From contig NZ_JAUSYO010000001.1 in assembly GCF_030816935.1 (NCBI RefSeq), forward strand, positions 372,001 through 436,000: a stretch of DNA of 64,000 bases, read 5' to 3'. Of this stretch, positions 41,679-51,014 are shown in pieces. The notes under the pieces are model-generated. The model was not told where the DNA came from and ran no database searches. It worked only from the letters and a program-made list of their open reading frames with translations. The translations under genes and the position numbers were made by a program. How positions within the stretch are numbered: position 1 is the first letter of the stretch; the number at the start of each line of letters is the position of its first letter. The stretch comes from Arthrobacter sp. B3I9. GTDB lineage: Bacteria > Actinomycetota > Actinomycetes > Actinomycetales > Micrococcaceae.

Positions 41679-42932
41679 ATGGGCGCCACACATCTGCCTG
41701 CTACCGAGTTCGACGGAACCGGCGTGGATGACCAGCGCGAGGCGGAGGCCGAAGCCCTGCTGGGCGGCCCGGCCGAACCCATGGTGCAGCTGTTGGCGCC
41801 CGACGGGACCCTTGGCACGGACCCGGTGTTTTCGGAGTACGCGCAGCGCCTGGACGCGGAAAAGCTGCGCGGTTTCTATGCGGACATGGCAAAGATCCGG
41901 CGCTTTGATGTGGAAGCCACCGCTCTTCAGCGCCAGGGCCAGCTTGCGTTATGGGTTCCTCTGACCGGCCAGGAAGCGGCTCAGATCGGGTCCGGGCGGG
42001 CAAGCCAGCCGCAGGATTACATCTTCCCCACCTACCGGGAGCATGGCGTCGCCCTGACGCGCAACGTCGACCTGGCGGAGCTCCTGCGCCAGTTCCGCGG
42101 CGTCTCCAACGGCGGCTGGAACCCGAAGGACACGAACTTCCACCTCTACACGCTGGTCCTTGCCGCGCAGACCCCGCATGCCGTCGGCTACGCGATGGGC
42201 ATCCAGCGGGACCAGAAGCTTGCGGCGCGGGCCGCGGAGGCTGACGGAGCCGCGGGCGTGCCCGCCGAGCCGAAGGCCGCCGTCGTGGTCTATTTCGGTG
42301 ACGGCGCCAGTTCTGAGGGCGATGTCCACGAGTCCATGGTGTTCGCCTCGTCCTACAACGCGCCGGTGGTGTTCTTCTGCCAGAACAACCACTGGGCCAT
42401 CTCGGTGCCGAGCTCGGTGCAGACGCGTATTCCGCTGTCCAACCGCGCCAAGGGTTACGGTTTCCCGGGAATCCGGGTCGACGGCAATGACGTGATTGCC
42501 GTGCATGCCGTGACGGAGTGGGCGCTTGAACGGGCCCGCGAGGGCAAGGGCCCGGTGCTGATCGAAGCGTTCACCTACCGCGTAGGGGCGCACACCACTG
42601 CGGATGACCCCACCAAGTACCGGGAGTCCGCCGAGGAAGGCCTGTGGCGGGCCAAGGACCCGCTCGAGCGCCTGGAGAAGTACCTCCGGACCGAAGGGCT
42701 GGCGGATGACGCCTTCTTCGACCGGGTCAGGGCCGACGGTGATGAACTGGCCGCCTACGTCCGCAAGACCACCCATGACCTCGAGACCCCGGACATCCGG
42801 ACCGCCTTCGCCAATACGTATGTGGAGGCGCACCCGCTGGTGGCTGAGGAGCTGGCCTGGTTCGAGGAGTACAGTGCCGGATTCGCTGAGGAAGCGGGCC
42901 CCGCCGACGCGGAGACAGGGGATGCACGCTGA
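41679..42932 (+). CDS. 2-Oxoacid dehydrogenase E1 alpha subunit (pyruvate or branched-chain type)
   Basis: A 417-residue thiamine-diphosphate enzyme subunit. The ThDP motif runs from GDGASSEGDVHESM to the Asn pair in CQNNHW (about 205-240), and RVGAHTTADDPTKYR is the conserved phosphorylation-loop region of this family. It decarboxylates a 2-oxoacid together with E1 beta. Sequence style and the upstream aminotransferase favour branched-chain oxoacid dehydrogenase, but pipelines often call it pyruvate dehydrogenase. ATG 41679 follows AAAGGAG; it overlaps the E1 beta gene by 1 nt. Confidence 0.88.
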   Translation: MGATHLPATEFDGTGVDDQREAEAEALLGGPAEPMVQLLAPDGTLGTDPVFSEYAQRLDAEKLRGFYADMAKIRRFDVEATALQRQGQLALWVPLTGQEAAQIGSGRASQPQDYIFPTYREHGVALTRNVDLAELLRQFRGVSNGGWNPKDTNFHLYTLVLAAQTPHAVGYAMGIQRDQKLAARAAEADGAAGVPAEPKAAVVVYFGDGASSEGDVHESMVFASSYNAPVVFFCQNNHWAISVPSSVQTRIPLSNRAKGYGFPGIRVDGNDVIAVHAVTEWALERAREGKGPVLIEAFTYRVGAHTTADDPTKYRESAEEGLWRAKDPLERLEKYLRTEGLADDAFFDRVRADGDELAAYVRKTTHDLETPDIRTAFANTYVEAHPLVAEELAWFEEYSAGFAEEAGPADAETGDAR

Positions 42933-43912
42933 TGACCACCATGACCATAGCCAAGGCCATCAACGAGGGCCTGCGCGCCACCTTGGGCGGCAATCCGCGG
43001 TCGCTGCTCATGGGCGAGGACATCGGCGCCCTCGGCGGTGTCTACCGGGTCAGCGACGGCCTCCTTGCCGAGTTCGGCGCCGACCGTGTGGTGGACACGC
43101 CGCTCGCCGAGTCCGGCATCATCGGAACGGCGATCGGGCTGTCCCTGCGCGGCTACCTTCCCGTCTGCGAGATCCAGTTCGACGGTTTCGTCTTTCCCGG
43201 CTTCAACCAGATCACCACGCAGCTGGCCAAGATGCATTCGCGCAGCAATGGCAACCTGACCGTGCCGGTCGTCATCCGGATCCCCTACGGCGGCGGCATC
43301 GGGTCCATCGAGCACCACTCCGAGTCACCGGAGGCGCTGTTCGCCCACACCGCCGGCCTGCGCATCATCACGCCGTCCAACCCGCACGACGCATACTGGA
43401 TGATCCAGCAGGCCGTCGACTGCCAGGACCCCGTGATCGTCTTCGAACCGAAGCGCCGCTACTGGCTCAAGGGTGAGGTGGACATGGAATCCCCCGGGGC
43501 GTCCGCCGACCCGTTCAAGGCGCACGTGCTGCGGGAGGGAACGGATGCCACCGTTGTGGTCTACGGGCCGCTGGTTCCCGTGGCCCTCGCCGCCGCCAAC
43601 GCCGCCGCCGAGGACGGTCACAGCGTCGAGGTCATTGACCTGCGCTCCATTTCTCCGATCGACTTCGATACCGTCACGGCGTCGGTGCAGAAGACGGGCC
43701 GGCTGATCGTCGCCCACGAAGCACCGACCTTCGGCGGCATCGGCGGGGAAATCGCGGCCCGGATCAGCGAGCGGGCCTTCCACTCGCTGGAGGCGCCGGT
43801 CATCAGGGTGGGCGGCTTTCACATGCCCTACCCCGTGGCCAAGGTTGAGGAAGACTACCTGCCGGATATCGACCGCATCCTCGAGGCTCTCGAGCGCGCC
43901 CTTTCCTACTGA
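42932..43912 (+). CDS. 2-Oxoacid dehydrogenase E1 beta subunit
   Basis: A 326-residue transketolase-like subunit: LLMGEDIGALGGVYRVSDGL (about 27-46), TPLAESGIIGTAIGLSLRG (52-70), EIQFDGFVFPGFNQI and FEPKRRYW are family blocks. It forms the alpha2beta2 E1 with the preceding gene; its ATG sits on that gene's stop (TGATG). The E2 gene follows after 71 nt. Confidence 0.9.
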   Translation: MTTMTIAKAINEGLRATLGGNPRSLLMGEDIGALGGVYRVSDGLLAEFGADRVVDTPLAESGIIGTAIGLSLRGYLPVCEIQFDGFVFPGFNQITTQLAKMHSRSNGNLTVPVVIRIPYGGGIGSIEHHSESPEALFAHTAGLRIITPSNPHDAYWMIQQAVDCQDPVIVFEPKRRYWLKGEVDMESPGASADPFKAHVLREGTDATVVVYGPLVPVALAAANAAAEDGHSVEVIDLRSISPIDFDTVTASVQKTGRLIVAHEAPTFGGIGGEIAARISERAFHSLEAPVIRVGGFHMPYPVAKVEEDYLPDIDRILEALERALSY

Positions 43913-43983
43913 AAACGTATTCCTGATCCGCGTCCCGTGCTGATCCGCACATGTACGGGACGCCATCTCCAACCAAGGACACC

Positions 43984-45489
43984 ATGACTGTTCACAAGTT
44001 CAACCTCCCCGACGTGGGCGAAGGGCTGACCGAGGCCGAAATCGTCTCCTGGAAGGTCCGGGCCGGAGACACGGTGGCTGTCAACGACGTCATCTGCGAG
44101 ATTGAGACCGCCAAGTCGCTGGTGGAGCTTCCCTCCCCGTTTGCCGGGACGGTCACCGAACTGTTGGTCCCCGAGGGCGTGACTGTCGACGTCGGAACGC
44201 CGATCATCAGCGTCAACGACGCGTCGTCCGCCGACGCAGCTGCCCCGGCGGCTGCCCCTGTCCCTGCCGCCGCCCCTGCGGGGGCGCCGGTTCTGGAACA
44301 GCCCCTGTACGGAAAGTTGGAGGCCGACAGCACCGACGCCGGCGAGCCGGCCGGCCGGCCAGCCGGCGGACCGCTGGTAGGGTCCGGGCCGAAGGCCGAC
44401 GCCGCGAAGCGCCGCCGCCGGCTGTCCGCCGCCGCTCCGGCGGCCAAGCCGGCACCTCCGACACCCCCGGCACCCCCGGCAGCCATGCAGGGCCCCGTGG
44501 TCGCGTCCGCCACCCCGGCGGAGTGCGACGTTCCGGCCGAAGGGGCCGACCTGCGGCCCACCCTGGGCGGCGCCATCACGGGACTCGTCAACCGGGTCCT
44601 CGCCAAGCCGCCCGTCCGCAAGATAGCGCGCGATCTGGGCATCGACCTGGCCGACGTCGTGCCGACCGGGGCCCGCGGCGAAGTGACCCGCGAGGACCTG
44701 GTGAGTTACCAGGCCCAGCGGGACGCCGAGCTGGACCAGGCCGACAGCTTCTGGGGCAAGACCGGCCGCCCGCAGGACCAGCGCATCGAACGGATCCCGG
44801 TCAAGGGCGTCCGCAAGGCCACCGCCAAGGCCATGGTCGAGTCGGCCTTCGCGGCCCCGCACGTGAGCATCTTCGTCGACGTCGACGCGAGCCGCACCAT
44901 GGAATTCGTGAAGCGGCTCAAGGCCTCCCGCGACTTCGAAGGCATCAAGGTCTCGCCGCTGCTGATTCTCGCCAAAGCCGTCATCTGGGCGGCTGCCCGC
45001 AACCCGAGCGTCAACGCCACCTGGGTGGACAATCCGGACGGCAGCGATTCGGCTGAAATCCACGTCAAGCACTTCCTGAACCTCGGCATCGCGGCCGCGA
45101 CGCCCCGCGGCCTCATGGTGCCCAACATCAAGAACGCCCAGGACCTCTCGCTCAAGCAGCTGGCTCTGGCCCTGAACGAGCTCGCCACCACAGCACGGGC
45201 CGGCAAGACCCAGCCGGCCCAGATGCAAGGAGGCACCCTCACCATCACCAACATCGGAGCCCTGGGCATCGATACCGGCACGCCGATCATCAACCCGGGC
45301 GAGGTCGCCATCGTGGCCTTCGGCACCATCAAGCAGAAGCCCTGGGTCCTGGACGGTGAAGTGATCCCGCGCTGGATCACCACCCTGGGCGGCTCGTTCG
45401 ACCACCGGGTAGTGGACGGGGACCTCTCGGCCCGCTTCATGGCCGACGTCGCTTCCATTCTGGAAGAACCGGCGCTGCTGCTGGACTGA
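43984..45489 (+). CDS. 2-Oxoacid dehydrogenase E2 (dihydrolipoamide acyltransferase)
   Basis: A 501-residue E2 with one lipoyl domain (lipoyl-Lys44 in EIETAKSL), a long Ala/Pro-rich linker (about 80-180), a peripheral-subunit-binding domain ([21 protein letters not shown], about 203-223) and a catalytic domain ending in HRVVDGD with His474 and Asp478. It transfers the acyl group to CoA. ATG 43984 follows AAGGA. No E3 (lipoamide dehydrogenase) gene is in the operon, so a shared E3 from elsewhere must serve it. Confidence 0.92.
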   Translation: MTVHKFNLPDVGEGLTEAEIVSWKVRAGDTVAVNDVICEIETAKSLVELPSPFAGTVTELLVPEGVTVDVGTPIISVNDASSADAAAPAAAPVPAAAPAGAPVLEQPLYGKLEADSTDAGEPAGRPAGGPLVGSGPKADAAKRRRRLSAAAPAAKPAPPTPPAPPAAMQGPVVASATPAECDVPAEGADLRPTLGGAITGLVNRVLAKPPVRKIARDLGIDLADVVPTGARGEVTREDLVSYQAQRDAELDQADSFWGKTGRPQDQRIERIPVKGVRKATAKAMVESAFAAPHVSIFVDVDASRTMEFVKRLKASRDFEGIKVSPLLILAKAVIWAAARNPSVNATWVDNPDGSDSAEIHVKHFLNLGIAAATPRGLMVPNIKNAQDLSLKQLALALNELATTARAGKTQPAQMQGGTLTITNIGALGIDTGTPIINPGEVAIVAFGTIKQKPWVLDGEVIPRWITTLGGSFDHRVVDGDLSARFMADVASILEEPALLLD

Positions 45490-45499
45490 CGCGATACAC

Positions 45500-45543
45500 A
45501 AAACCCCGCCGCGGAGCAATTCAATGCTCCGCGACGGGGTTTT
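45500..45543. terminator. Strong bidirectional rho-independent terminator
   Basis: AAAACCCCG-c-CGCGGAGCA and its complement form a stem of about 18 bp with one internal mismatch and a 6-nt loop, flanked by A4 and T4. It lies 11 nt after the E2 stop and also suits the convergent small membrane-protein gene. Confidence 0.88.
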
Positions 45544-45596
45544 CGGGACCTGGTGTTTGGGACCGGGATTTTCGGATCGGGTTTATGGGCGCGGGC

Positions 45597-45932
45597 TCAA
45601 CTGGCGGCGTAGGTCAGCATCTGGATCATGGCCGGGTCGCCGGCGAGCTCCGCGAGGCCGATGGCGGCAGCGAACAGAACGCCCGCGAACGCTGTCGTGC
45701 AGGCGGTGGCCACGGTAAGGAACTTCCAGTCCTCCCGCAGGACGCTGCGCAAGGTATCGGGCATTGAGCGCCCCGGCGCGATCAGGTTGGGGGCGCTGTC
45801 GGTGGAACCGTCATCCAGGAGCGCGACGACGCGGCCCGCGCTGCGGTCGACGCGCATGGTGCAGATGTGGTTGCCGTGCCGGGCCAGGAGGATGTCGTGG
45901 CCGACGAGCTGGCGTCGCTGAAGGGTGCGCAA
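45597..45932 (-). CDS. Small membrane protein of unknown function
   Basis: A 111-residue protein with a soluble N-terminal half (RRQLVGHDILLARHGNHICTMRVDRSAGRVV) and one clear hydrophobic helix near residues 76-98 (FLTVATACTTAFAGVLFAAAIGL). TTG at 45932 is chosen because GGAGAA lies 4 nt upstream on the minus strand. No known domain. It faces the E2 gene across a shared terminator and is divergent from the acyl-CoA ligase gene. Confidence 0.6.
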   Translation of the reverse strand: MRTLQRRQLVGHDILLARHGNHICTMRVDRSAGRVVALLDDGSTDSAPNLIAPGRSMPDTLRSVLREDWKFLTVATACTTAFAGVLFAAAIGLAELAGDPAMIQMLTYAAS

Positions 45933-46154
45933 GGGGTTCTCCCGGATTGGTGCTGTTCGGATGTCCGCACCATTGGGGGCTTCCTCAATTTTACCGGCCG
46001 CTGCCCGGCGGACCCGGCGTTTTTCCCGTGAGGCTGGGCACCACGGGGGGTGATGCCGGTCAAAAAGGTGCCTTGCTGTCCCGACCGTGCCGGTGGCATT
46101 AGAGTGGCACCAGCCGCCGCCCGCCGGGCGGACGCGGATCAAAGGAGATGTTGC

Positions 46155-47762
46155 GTGTTCTCGAGCCCGTTCCCCGATGTGGACATTCCGAACGTCAGCA
46201 TCTACGAGTACCTCTTCGGTGGCCTCCAGGACGACGACCTGGACCGGATCGCCGTCGTCGACGGTTCCAGCGGCGCGGAAACCACCTACCGGGCCCTTCT
46301 CGGGCAGATCGATGCCCTGGCCGGTGGCGTCGCGGCCCAGGGACTCGGAGTGGGCACGGTGGCGGCCATCCTCTGCCCCAACATCCCGGTCTTCGCCGTC
46401 GCCTTCCATGGCCTGCTGCGCGCCGGCGCCACGGTGACCACCGTGAACTCGCTCTACACGGCGGACGAGATTGCGTTGCAGCTGGACGACGCCGGCGCCG
46501 AGTGGCTGTTTACCGTGTCGGCCCTGCTGCCCTGCGCCCGGGAGGCGGCGTTGAGGGCAGGAATCCCGGCCGCACGGCTGGTGGTGCTCGACGGCGCCGA
46601 GGGCCACCCCTCGCTGCAGGACCTGCTTGCAGCGGCGGCCCCGGCCCCGGCGATCACTTTTAATCCCGCGGAGCACGTGGCCGTGCTGCCCTATTCCTCC
46701 GGCACCACCGGCCGCCCGAAAGGCGTCCGCCTCAGCCACCGGAACCTCGTCGCGAACGTTGAGCAGTCCCGCGGCCTGCTGAACGTGGCCGCGGACGACC
46801 GGCTCCTGGCCCTGCTGCCTTTCTTCCACATCTACGGGCTGACGGTGCTGCTCAACCTGGCGCTGCGGCAGCGCGCCCGGCTGGTCACCATGCCCAGGTT
46901 CGAGCTGTCGGAGTTCCTCCGGATGATCCAGCAGCACCGGTGCAGCTACCTCTTCATCGCCCCACCCGTCGCCGTCGCGCTGTCAAAGCATCCGCTCGTG
47001 GCTGACTACGACCTCAGTTCCGTGCACACCACCCTCTCCGGCGCCGCGCCGCTCGACGGTGAACTCGGTGCCAGCCTCGCCAGGCGCCTCGGCTGCCGGG
47101 TGCTGCAGGGTTACGGCATGACGGAGATGAGCCCTGTCTCGCACCTGATCCCGGTGGACGCCACGGACGTTCCGGTCAGCTCGGTGGGCTTCACCGTGCC
47201 CAACATGGAGTGCCGGCTCGTGGACCCGGCAACGGGGGAGGAAATCGAGCTTCCCGCCGCGGGCACCAGCGAGCCGGGACACCTGCTCTGCCGCGGGCCG
47301 AACGTCATGCTCGGCTACCTGAACCGGCCCGACGAAACGGCGGCCACGCTCGACTCCGACGGCTTCCTGCGGACCGGGGACATCGCGACGGTGCGGGCCG
47401 ACGGCGTCGTCACCATTGTGGACCGGCTCAAGGAGCTCATCAAGTACAAGGGTTACCAGATAGCACCTGCGGAACTGGAGGCGCTGCTGCTCACGCACCC
47501 CGGCATCGCCGACGCCGCCGTGATCGGAACCCTCGACGCCGACGGCCAGGAGGTGCCCATGGCGTTTGTGGTCCGACAGCCCGGAGAGGCCGGCGAGGGA
47601 CTCGACGAGGGCGCCGTGATCGACTTTGTGGCAGCCAGGGTGGCGCCGTTCAAGAAGGTCCGCCGCGTCGAGTTCATCGCCGCCGTGCCGAAGTCCTCCT
47701 CGGGCAAGATCCTGCGACGGATGCTGAAGACGGCCGAACCGGCCGGCAGCGGGAAGGCCTGA
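46155..47762 (+). CDS. Acyl-CoA synthetase, 4-coumarate-CoA ligase-like
   Basis: A 535-residue ANL-superfamily adenylating enzyme. The P-loop YSSGTTGRPKGV (about 179-190), YGMTEMSP (about 318-325), GDIATV...DRLKELIKYKGYQIAP and the A10 lysine motif KSSSGKILRR (about 512-521) are all intact. It activates a carboxylate through an acyl-AMP to the CoA thioester. Similarity in style to 4CL suggests a phenylpropanoid or medium-chain substrate, which would fit the aromatic theme, but this is inference. GTG 46155 has AAAGGAG 7 nt upstream. Confidence 0.88.
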   Translation: MFSSPFPDVDIPNVSIYEYLFGGLQDDDLDRIAVVDGSSGAETTYRALLGQIDALAGGVAAQGLGVGTVAAILCPNIPVFAVAFHGLLRAGATVTTVNSLYTADEIALQLDDAGAEWLFTVSALLPCAREAALRAGIPAARLVVLDGAEGHPSLQDLLAAAAPAPAITFNPAEHVAVLPYSSGTTGRPKGVRLSHRNLVANVEQSRGLLNVAADDRLLALLPFFHIYGLTVLLNLALRQRARLVTMPRFELSEFLRMIQQHRCSYLFIAPPVAVALSKHPLVADYDLSSVHTTLSGAAPLDGELGASLARRLGCRVLQGYGMTEMSPVSHLIPVDATDVPVSSVGFTVPNMECRLVDPATGEEIELPAAGTSEPGHLLCRGPNVMLGYLNRPDETAATLDSDGFLRTGDIATVRADGVVTIVDRLKELIKYKGYQIAPAELEALLLTHPGIADAAVIGTLDADGQEVPMAFVVRQPGEAGEGLDEGAVIDFVAARVAPFKKVRRVEFIAAVPKSSSGKILRRMLKTAEPAGSGKA

Positions 47763-47773
47763 GGCCCGGTCCC

Positions 47774-48205
47774 CTAGTCCTCGACGTCGGTCTTCGCGAT
47801 GTAGACGTCGCAGGGGGCGTTGTGCGCCACGCTGTTCGCAACGCTCCCCAGCACCCTTCCGAGGCCGCGCATCCGCCGGTTGCCGACCACGATCATGCGG
47901 GCACCGGAACGCTCGGCCTCGTTGATCAGGGCTTCGGCAGGCTTGCCGCGGGCCGCCGTGTGGGTGATCTTGAGGTCCGGTGTGCGGAGGGCATCCGCGA
48001 CATTCCTGGCCACCTGCTCCGCCGCTCCGGCGTCGGAGATGATCCACTGGTCACTGCCGCTGCCGAAGACCTCGGTCCTGTCGCTGTCAAAGGCGCTGAC
48101 CACGTGGAGGGTCGCGCCGAGTGTCGCAGCAAGGTCCTTCGCGGTGCGCGCAGCCCGGAGGGCCGTTTCGCTGCCATCCACGCCGACAACAATAATTCCG
48201 CTCAT
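47774..48205 (-). CDS. Universal stress protein (UspA family)
   Basis: A 143-residue single-domain Usp. IIVVGVDGSETALRA at 4-18 and VVGNRRMRGLGRVLGSVANSVAHNAPCDVYIAK near the C-terminus match the ATP-binding subtype, although Asn replaces the common Ser/Thr after the first Gly. ATG 48205 follows AAGGAGTAG. It is convergent with the acyl-CoA ligase gene (11 nt). Role: stress survival, otherwise undefined. Confidence 0.9.
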   Translation of the reverse strand: MSGIIVVGVDGSETALRAARTAKDLAATLGATLHVVSAFDSDRTEVFGSGSDQWIISDAGAAEQVARNVADALRTPDLKITHTAARGKPAEALINEAERSGARMIVVGNRRMRGLGRVLGSVANSVAHNAPCDVYIAKTDVED

Positions 48206-48261
48206 AAAACTACTCCTTGGGTCAACGATCGTCTTCGGTCTTGGACCAGTGATGCTTCAGG

Positions 48262-49554
48262 CTACAACGCCCCGACCGCTTCCTGCAGGATTGGTGCCAG
48301 CCGGCGCACGCCCTCACGGATGGCTTCCGGCGGTACCGCACTGAACGCCAGGCGGATCTTGTTGGACGGTTCGTCGGAGTGGGAAAAGGCCGCTCCGGGA
48401 ATGAAGACCACGCCGGCGTCGATCGCCTTCTGCAGCAACGGGTAAGTGTCAACACCCTCGGGCAGCGTGACCCAGACGAAGAAGCCGCCCTCCGGGTGAG
48501 TCCAGCCCAGGCCCTCCGGCATGAACTCCTCGAGGGCCGCGAGCATCGCATCCCTTCGTTCCTTGTAGAGCCCGCGGTAAATGTCGATCTGGCCCCGCCA
48601 GTCGTAGTCGCGCAGGTAGGCGGAGACGAGCATCTGGTTCAGCGTCGGAGGGCAGAGAGTCACGGCCTCGGAGGCCAGGTAGTAGCGGCGCTGCAGATGG
48701 GCCGGGACCAGGGCCCAGCCGATCCGGAGGCCCGGGGCGAAGATCTTGGAGAAGGATCCCATGTAAATCACGTCGTCGGGGTTGGCGGCCCGCAGCGGCG
48801 CCAACGGCTTGCCGTCGAAGCGGAGCAGGCCGTACGGGTTGTCCTCCAGGACCAGGATGTTGGCTTTGCGGCAGAGATCAACAACCTCTTGCCGGCGGTG
48901 TTGCGCCAGGGTGATTCCCGAGGGGTTGTTGAAGTTGGGAATCGTATAGAGGAACTTGATGTTCTTGCCCGCCGTCTGCAGCGCGGCGATCTTCGCCTCG
49001 AGCAGATCCGGGATGATGCCGTCCTCGTCCATCGGGACGGTGGCGACCTCCACCTGGTACGCCTCGAAAGTGTTCAGGGCGCCGACGTAGGTGGGATCCT
49101 CGACCAGAACCACATCCCCCGGGTTGCAGAACACCTTGGTCGCGACGTCCTGGGCGGACTGGGAACCGGCCGTGATGACGACGTTTTCCGGCCTGGCGTC
49201 CAGGATCCCCTCGGCCTCCATGACCTCGCAGATCTGGGCCCGGAGTTCCGGGGTGCCCTGCCCTCCGCCGTACTGCAGGGCGGTCATTCCCTCCTCGGCG
49301 ATGATCTTGGCGGCGGTCTGCCCCAGCCGTTCCAGCGGGAGGGACTGCAGGTACGGACTTCCGCCCGCCAGGGACACGAGTCCGGGCCGCAGGGAGAGGT
49401 CAAAGACATCCCGGACTGCGGACTGCTTGATGTTTGCTGCGCGCTCCGAGAAAAGCTCCTCGTGGCGGTGGGCGGACGTCGCCGCTCGTTCGATTGCGTC
49501 AATAGCCTCGGCCGGAAGTACTGCTGCGGCGGCATCAAGTGTTTCGTTGGTCAC
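48262..49554 (-). CDS. PLP-dependent aminotransferase (2-aminoadipate/LysN-like, MocR-fold without HTH)
   Basis: A 430-residue fold-type I aminotransferase: GGSPYLQSLP (64-73), YGGGQGTPELRAQI (95-108), PNFNNPSG (206-213), EDNPYGLLRF (237-246) and Schiff-base Lys270 in GSFSKIFAPGLRIGW. It lacks the N-terminal GntR DNA-binding domain of MocR regulators, so it is an enzyme. The substrate (aminoadipate, valine, aromatic or kynurenine-type amino acids) cannot be fixed. GTG 49554 is the start because the reading upstream looks non-coding; the Shine-Dalgarno is weak. Confidence 0.85.
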   Translation of the reverse strand: MTNETLDAAAAVLPAEAIDAIERAATSAHRHEELFSERAANIKQSAVRDVFDLSLRPGLVSLAGGSPYLQSLPLERLGQTAAKIIAEEGMTALQYGGGQGTPELRAQICEVMEAEGILDARPENVVITAGSQSAQDVATKVFCNPGDVVLVEDPTYVGALNTFEAYQVEVATVPMDEDGIIPDLLEAKIAALQTAGKNIKFLYTIPNFNNPSGITLAQHRRQEVVDLCRKANILVLEDNPYGLLRFDGKPLAPLRAANPDDVIYMGSFSKIFAPGLRIGWALVPAHLQRRYYLASEAVTLCPPTLNQMLVSAYLRDYDWRGQIDIYRGLYKERRDAMLAALEEFMPEGLGWTHPEGGFFVWVTLPEGVDTYPLLQKAIDAGVVFIPGAAFSHSDEPSNKIRLAFSAVPPEAIREGVRRLAPILQEAVGAL

Positions 49555-49656
49555 GCTGCCCAGAATACAACCGCTGTTGCTGGTAAGTAAACGTTTGTTC
49601 ACTGCGCAAATGGTCGGCGGAGCAGGACGCCGGGGACAGTTGAGTGGATGCGCAAA

Positions 49657-49688
49657 CGCCCCCGGCAGCCTGTAGCTGCGCGGGGGCG
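49657..49688 (-). terminator. Hairpin downstream of the FMN reductase gene
   Basis: CGCCCCCG-GCAGC pairs with GCTGC-g-CGGGGGCG (49657-49669 and 49675-49688) around a 5-nt loop. On the minus strand it is followed by only TTT, so it is a moderate terminator at best. Confidence 0.5.
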
Positions 49689-49709
49689 CTTGGGTGCTTT
49701 GGGGCCGGG

Positions 49710-50273
49710 TTAGGCTGCGGAAGCCGTGCTCGAGACTTCCAGCGCCTCGAAGACGCCCTTGATCTGCTCCACGATTTCGGCGTCCTCCTTCGGATGGACC
49801 TCGGCGAAGCGCACCATGGAGCCCGGAACGGCGAGCTTTACGTCCTCCAGGACGTGGGCGCCGGCAATGCCGGCGGCCTTGCGGGCCTCGTCCTGTGCCC
49901 ACACGCCGCCGAACTGTCCGAAGGCGGTGCCGACGACGGCGGTCGGCTTGCCGCTGAGGGCACCGGCGCCGAACGGGCGGGACAGCCAGTCGATCGCGTT
50001 CTTCAGTGTGGCGGGCATGGTGCCGTTGTACTCCGGGGTGACGAGCAGCAGGGTGTCGGCGTCGTTCGCGGCAGCACGCAGTGCGGCTGCAGCGGCCGGG
50101 ACCTGGCCCTCGACGTCAATGTCCTCGTTGTAGAAGGGGATGTTGCCGAGGCCTTCGTGGATGACAACCTCCACCTGCTCCGGGGCGTTCAGCTGGATGG
50201 CCTCGGCAAGCTTCTGGTTCGTGGAATCGGCGCGGAGGCTGCCGACCAGGGTGAGGACGGTGTTCTTGGACAT
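49710..50273 (-). CDS. NADPH-dependent FMN reductase / quinone reductase-like flavoprotein
   Basis: A 187-residue flavodoxin-fold reductase. The phosphate-binding loop GSLRADSTN lies at 11-19 and TPEYNGTMPATLKNAIDWLSRP at about 79-100 is the FMN-isoalloxazine signature of the chromate/azo/quinone reductase family. It probably reduces quinones or electrophiles with NADPH. It is divergent from a TetR gene with a strong palindrome between them, so induction by a xenobiotic ligand is likely. Confidence 0.88.
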   Translation of the reverse strand: MSKNTVLTLVGSLRADSTNQKLAEAIQLNAPEQVEVVIHEGLGNIPFYNEDIDVEGQVPAAAAALRAAANDADTLLLVTPEYNGTMPATLKNAIDWLSRPFGAGALSGKPTAVVGTAFGQFGGVWAQDEARKAAGIAGAHVLEDVKLAVPGSMVRFAEVHPKEDAEIVEQIKGVFEALEVSSTASAA

Positions 50274-50346
50274 GTGAACTCCTGGGATTCGCGCCGCAGT
50301 CTTCCTGCGGCTGACTGGTCATGGAGGCTGTTCGGCCTTCAAGGTT

Positions 50347-50370
50347 ATAAACGGACTGGGGTCCGCTTAT
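50347..50370. promoter_or_regulatory. TetR-type operator between FMN reductase and TetR genes
   Basis: ATAAACGGAC-tggg-GTCCGCTTAT is a palindrome with 9 of 10 arm positions matching, centred about 85 nt from the reductase start and 38 nt from the regulator start. The core CGGAC-N4-GTCCG is of the kind bound by TetR-family dimers. Confidence 0.75.
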
Positions 50371-50396
50371 TATTCCCCGGGGCTACACTGGGCGCT

Positions 50397-51014
50397 GTGA
50401 GCTTAATCCCAATGCGTGGTGCCCAGCACGGCGGGCTCCCTGTCGCGGCATCCGAACGAAGGGATGCCGCCCGGAACCGCGGGCTGCTGCTGCAGGCGGC
50501 ACGGGAACTGATTGACGAACACGGCGTTGACGCGCTCACCATGGCTGTGCTCGCCGAGCGTGCCGGGGTCGGTAAGGGCACCGTGTTCCGGCGCTTCGGA
50601 AGCCGTGCAGGTCTCATGGTCGCTCTGCTGAGCGACGCTGAGGCGGACTTTCAAGGGCAGTTCATGTTCGGGCCGCCGCCCCTGGGCCCCGGGGCCCCGC
50701 CGCTGGAGCGGCTGGTGGCCTTCGGCGTCGAACGGATCTCCTGGGTGCTGGAGTACGGGGACCTGGCGCGGGCCGCCGGGGTCTCGGCCTACAACCGCTT
50801 TGACGTTCCGGCCGCCGTCCTTTGCCACCGGCACGTCGATATGCTGCTGCGCCAAGCCGGGGTCACGGCCGATCCGTGGCTCATGGCCGGCTCGCTGGGC
50901 GCCACCCTTGAACCCGAACGCCTGCTGTACGCCGTGCGGGTACACGGGATCGCCGCGGAGCGCCTTGCCCTGTCCTGGAGCGAGCTTGTTTCGCGCGTGG
51001 TCCGGGCGGCGTAG
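50397..51014 (+). CDS. TetR-family transcriptional repressor
   Basis: A 205-residue TetR regulator. The HTH is ALTMAVLAERAGVGKGTVFRRFGSRAGLM (about 47-75); the rest is a helical ligand-binding domain without a recognisable subfamily. GTG at 50397 or ATG at 50412 could be the start. It is divergent from the NADPH:FMN reductase and probably represses both genes through the palindrome at 50347-50370. Confidence 0.87.
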   Translation: MSLIPMRGAQHGGLPVAASERRDAARNRGLLLQAARELIDEHGVDALTMAVLAERAGVGKGTVFRRFGSRAGLMVALLSDAEADFQGQFMFGPPPLGPGAPPLERLVAFGVERISWVLEYGDLARAAGVSAYNRFDVPAAVLCHRHVDMLLRQAGVTADPWLMAGSLGATLEPERLLYAVRVHGIAAERLALSWSELVSRVVRAA

